In this document: positions 36,160 through 37,752 of the stretch, one piece after another
Position numbering within the stretch: position 1 is the stretch's first letter
Layout: the number at the start of each line of letters is the position of its first letter
NCBI GenBank assembly: GCA_011959205.1
Contig: BLLV01000253.1
Location: forward strand, 1 to 37,752
Direction: 5' to 3'
Length of the DNA stretch: 37,752 bases
DNA from: Bacteroidaceae bacterium
GTDB taxonomy: Bacteria; Bacteroidota; Bacteroidia; Bacteroidales; Bacteroidaceae
The notes under the pieces: model-generated
The model's input: the letters and a program-made list of their open reading frames with translations, nothing else
Database searches by the model: none
Told to the model about the DNA's origin: nothing
Made by a program: the position numbers and the translations under genes

Positions 36160-36932
36160 CTAATGTCGTTTTATAGCTGTCCGTTTCTTAAGATTCTTGT
36201 CTTTATACCTCCACGGTAGTTCAGACGTTGAACCTCCGCCACCAGTGCCCACATATGGTTGAGCAGTACCGCCTGTTGCCACTTCAATGGCAGCACTGAG
36301 TAAATTGACTTGTATCTCGCTGACTTGCTCAGCAGCACTGAAACAGGCGTTGACAAACTCGTGTTCTGTAAGCTCCCCATTGCTGAAAGCTTGCAATCGC
36401 TTGTCGCTGTCGCTAAGGTAAGTGACAGCGGTATGCTCAATATCCTTAACCTTTGTCCAGATTTTCAGGGTAACGGCATAAGGATTATTGCCAAGGAAAC
36501 GATGACCGATGAGTTTCGCTTCTGATGACAGTCGGTATCGCTGAGGATTAGCCTTGCGGTCAAGTTCGTCAATCCTGTTCTTCTGTCTTTCAATAATAGC
36601 CTCCTTCTGATAGTCATTCCTCAGTTTGGCGATGTCAGATTCATGCTTCTGTTTTAGAGTGTCTTTCTCCGCTTCCAATTTCGCAATTATAGTTTGGAGT
36701 CTTGCCGGTTCCTTGTCTTTTGATGCCTCCTCTTTCCTTGCCTTGGCAAGGTTGCCTTTGCCAAACAGGGCGAGTATTGTGTTCTTGCCCTCCTTGGCCT
36801 TCTCCACCTCCTCTTGCAACTTGGCGATGTTATCCTCATACTGTCGGCCTTGAACTTCTCCATCTTCGCATTGTCGTTCCTGCGTATGGGACGGAATGTC
36901 GCTTCAAGAGGCGGTGTCTTGCCCGGTTCCGG
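36160..36932 (-). pseudogene. 3' part of a Mob/Pre (MobV-like) relaxase gene, frameshifted
   Basis: The surviving frame encodes a long coiled coil (KLQEEVEKAKEGKNTILALF, then EEASKDKEPARLQTIIAKLE) and a C-terminal tail with FSAAEQVSEIQVNLLSAAIE and GTGGGGSTSELPWR. I associate this with Bacteroides plasmid-recombination/mobilisation (Mob/Pre) proteins. There is no start codon of its own. The upstream part (PLEATFRPIRRND) is in another frame, with the shift at about 36840-36845, and it ends at a stop at 36933-36935. The catalytic N-terminal relaxase domain is absent, so the gene is dead. Family call is by resemblance of the tail. Confidence 0.55.
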
Positions 36933-36935
36933 TCA

Positions 36936-37177
36936 AAGAATGTTTCTATCTGTTCAATGATGGTGGCAACCTATTCGGGAATGCGCTTCTGCTCATTCTT
37001 GTCCACAATGTTGTTCCTGCGATACCTTAGCGCATTGCCGTCCCAATACTTATCTACCACCTGCAACCCAGAGGCGACCTTGATGTCGATTTCCTTGTCG
37101 TGCACACGGAAACAGATGCAGGAAACACCTTGTTTCCCGTTCCCCTTTGCCTCTTTGAGATATACGCTTGCCTTCAT
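36936..37177 (-). pseudogene. N-terminal fragment of a tyrosine recombinase (integrase)
   Basis: From the ATG at 37177 the frame reads MKASVYLKEAKGNGKQGVSC, ICFRVHDKEIDIKVASGL and VVDKYWDGNALRYR. This is the arm-binding N-terminus of Bacteroides phage-type integrases. A TAG at 36971-36973 interrupts it; beyond it the same frame continues plausibly (VATIIEQIETFFDRN) before running into the Mob-like remnant. The catalytic domain (R..HxxR..Y) is missing. It is a deletion product joining integrase 5' sequence to mob 3' sequence. Confidence 0.65.
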
Positions 37178-37472
37178 ATTCTTGTCGGTTTTATGTTTTC
37201 TGGGTGCAGGGTTAATATATTTCCCGTAAATGTTCCCAATAATTCCGAAGAAACTTGCAGGCGATTAAAAAGATTTAAGATATTGTTCCCATGATAAAGT
37301 AAACTAAAACACTTGTAAATCAACTGTTTTATTTGCAGTTATTATAGTTTTGTTTTCATTTGATAGTAAAATTACGATGGTAAATTTTAATGATTTAAGT
37401 TTCACGCCTTTTTTATGTTAATTTTTCCACAATCATAGTTTCAACAGAAAGATAATTAAGTATAAGGAAGAT
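37178..37472. other. AT-rich non-coding stretch upstream of the integrase fragment
   Basis: No frame of substance on either strand. It would contain the promoter of the integrase fragment on the minus strand, but I see no good TAnnTTTG box facing that way. An attachment site could lie here; none can be recognised without the other junction. Confidence 0.3.
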
Positions 37473-37752
37473 ATGGCTGGAATAAACAAATACGGCTATG
37501 TTGCTGCGTGACGTTTTTGCATCCGTCAGGGAGATGCGGTGAACAAGCCAAGCTCGTACAAAGAACCGGGCAAGCATGTGATGCAGATAGGGCAGGCGTG
37601 TACCGGGTTCCAGGTAGCCTTGTTCACTGCATCTTTGAGTAATAAAGAAAAATCACTAAAAATTGTGGAATATATTTTCGTCCTATTTATTAAATTGCTA
37701 TCATTACCGTCACCTACAATGCTGCAAAAGTATTGGAGGATACCATACAGAG
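37473..37752 (+). other. Unassigned tail with in-frame TGA and a long inverted repeat
   Basis: An ATG at 37473 opens MAGINKYGYVAA then TGA (37509-37511). The same frame stays open afterwards to the window edge (RFCIRQGDAVNKPSSYKEPG onward). I do not recognise the product. Within it GATGCGGTGAACAAG (37533-37547) and CTTGTTCACTGCATC (37619-37633) form a 15-bp inverted repeat with one mismatch, enclosing 71 bp with a repeated ACCGGG. Near the end, minus-strand TACTTTTG (37722-37729) matches a -7 box, so a leftward promoter may lie at the border. Confidence 0.3.

Noticed and set aside
37533..37633. Paired arms considered as an integron attC site
   Set aside because: The arm ends do not give the GTTRRRY core, and no integron integrase or cassette is present.

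Overview
The window reads as a chromosomal segment of a Bacteroidales gut bacterium, most likely Bacteroides or Phocaeicola. The evidence is the repeated TAnnTTTG-type -7 promoter boxes (before a tRNA, dnaB, pheT and others), starts that mostly lack Shine-Dalgarno sequences, and protein sequences that look Bacteroidales throughout. The species call is an inference from reading; no database search was possible.

Layout. (1) 1-2.9 kb is a graveyard. It holds the 3' part of an IS1634-like transposase gene that enters from outside the window, a scrap of a LytS-type histidine kinase, a promoter with a hairpin leader, the 5' part of a group II intron without its reverse transcriptase, and a decayed lutB-like gene. 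(2) At 2.9 kb lies a tRNA-Glu(CTC) with its own promoter and terminator. (3) 3.2-18.7 kb is core chromosome: yebC and pheT (minus), dnaB (minus), ispE (plus), the recombinational repair pair addB/addA (minus), a sigma-54 type two-component system (histidine kinase and NtrC-like regulator, minus) and a secreted glutathione peroxidase (plus). (4) 18.8-19.6 kb holds broken remnants of DUF3990 and DUF2442 genes. (5) 19.6-35.8 kb is an accessory island of five intact minus-strand genes. In transcription order they are a 3015-aa protein with S1-like, DEDDh exonuclease, RecQ-type and UvrD-type parts; a NERD-nuclease/SF1 helicase; an AlbA_2 (Schlafen-like)/HATPase protein; an XRE regulator; and a TOTE-type primase-helicase-PLD protein. 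(6) 35.8-37.75 kb holds remnants of a mobile element: a frameshifted orphan ORF, the 3' part of a Mob/Pre-like gene, the N-terminus of a tyrosine recombinase, and an unassigned tail with a long inverted repeat.

How the parts may work together. The accessory genes encode several helicase engines, at least three candidate nuclease modules (DEDDh, NERD, PLD) and one primase-polymerase domain, under a small HTH regulator flanked by an array of TTTAGTC repeats. That composition, the tight spacing of the first two genes (12 bp), the visibly AT-richer sequence and the mobile-element debris on one side suggest a horizontally acquired anti-phage or anti-plasmid system. I do not recognise this exact combination as a named defence system; that is a statement about my memory, not a search result. 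The core half is ordinary, apart from the regulator's altered GAFTGA loop, a long inverted repeat between ispE and addB, and pseudogene debris.
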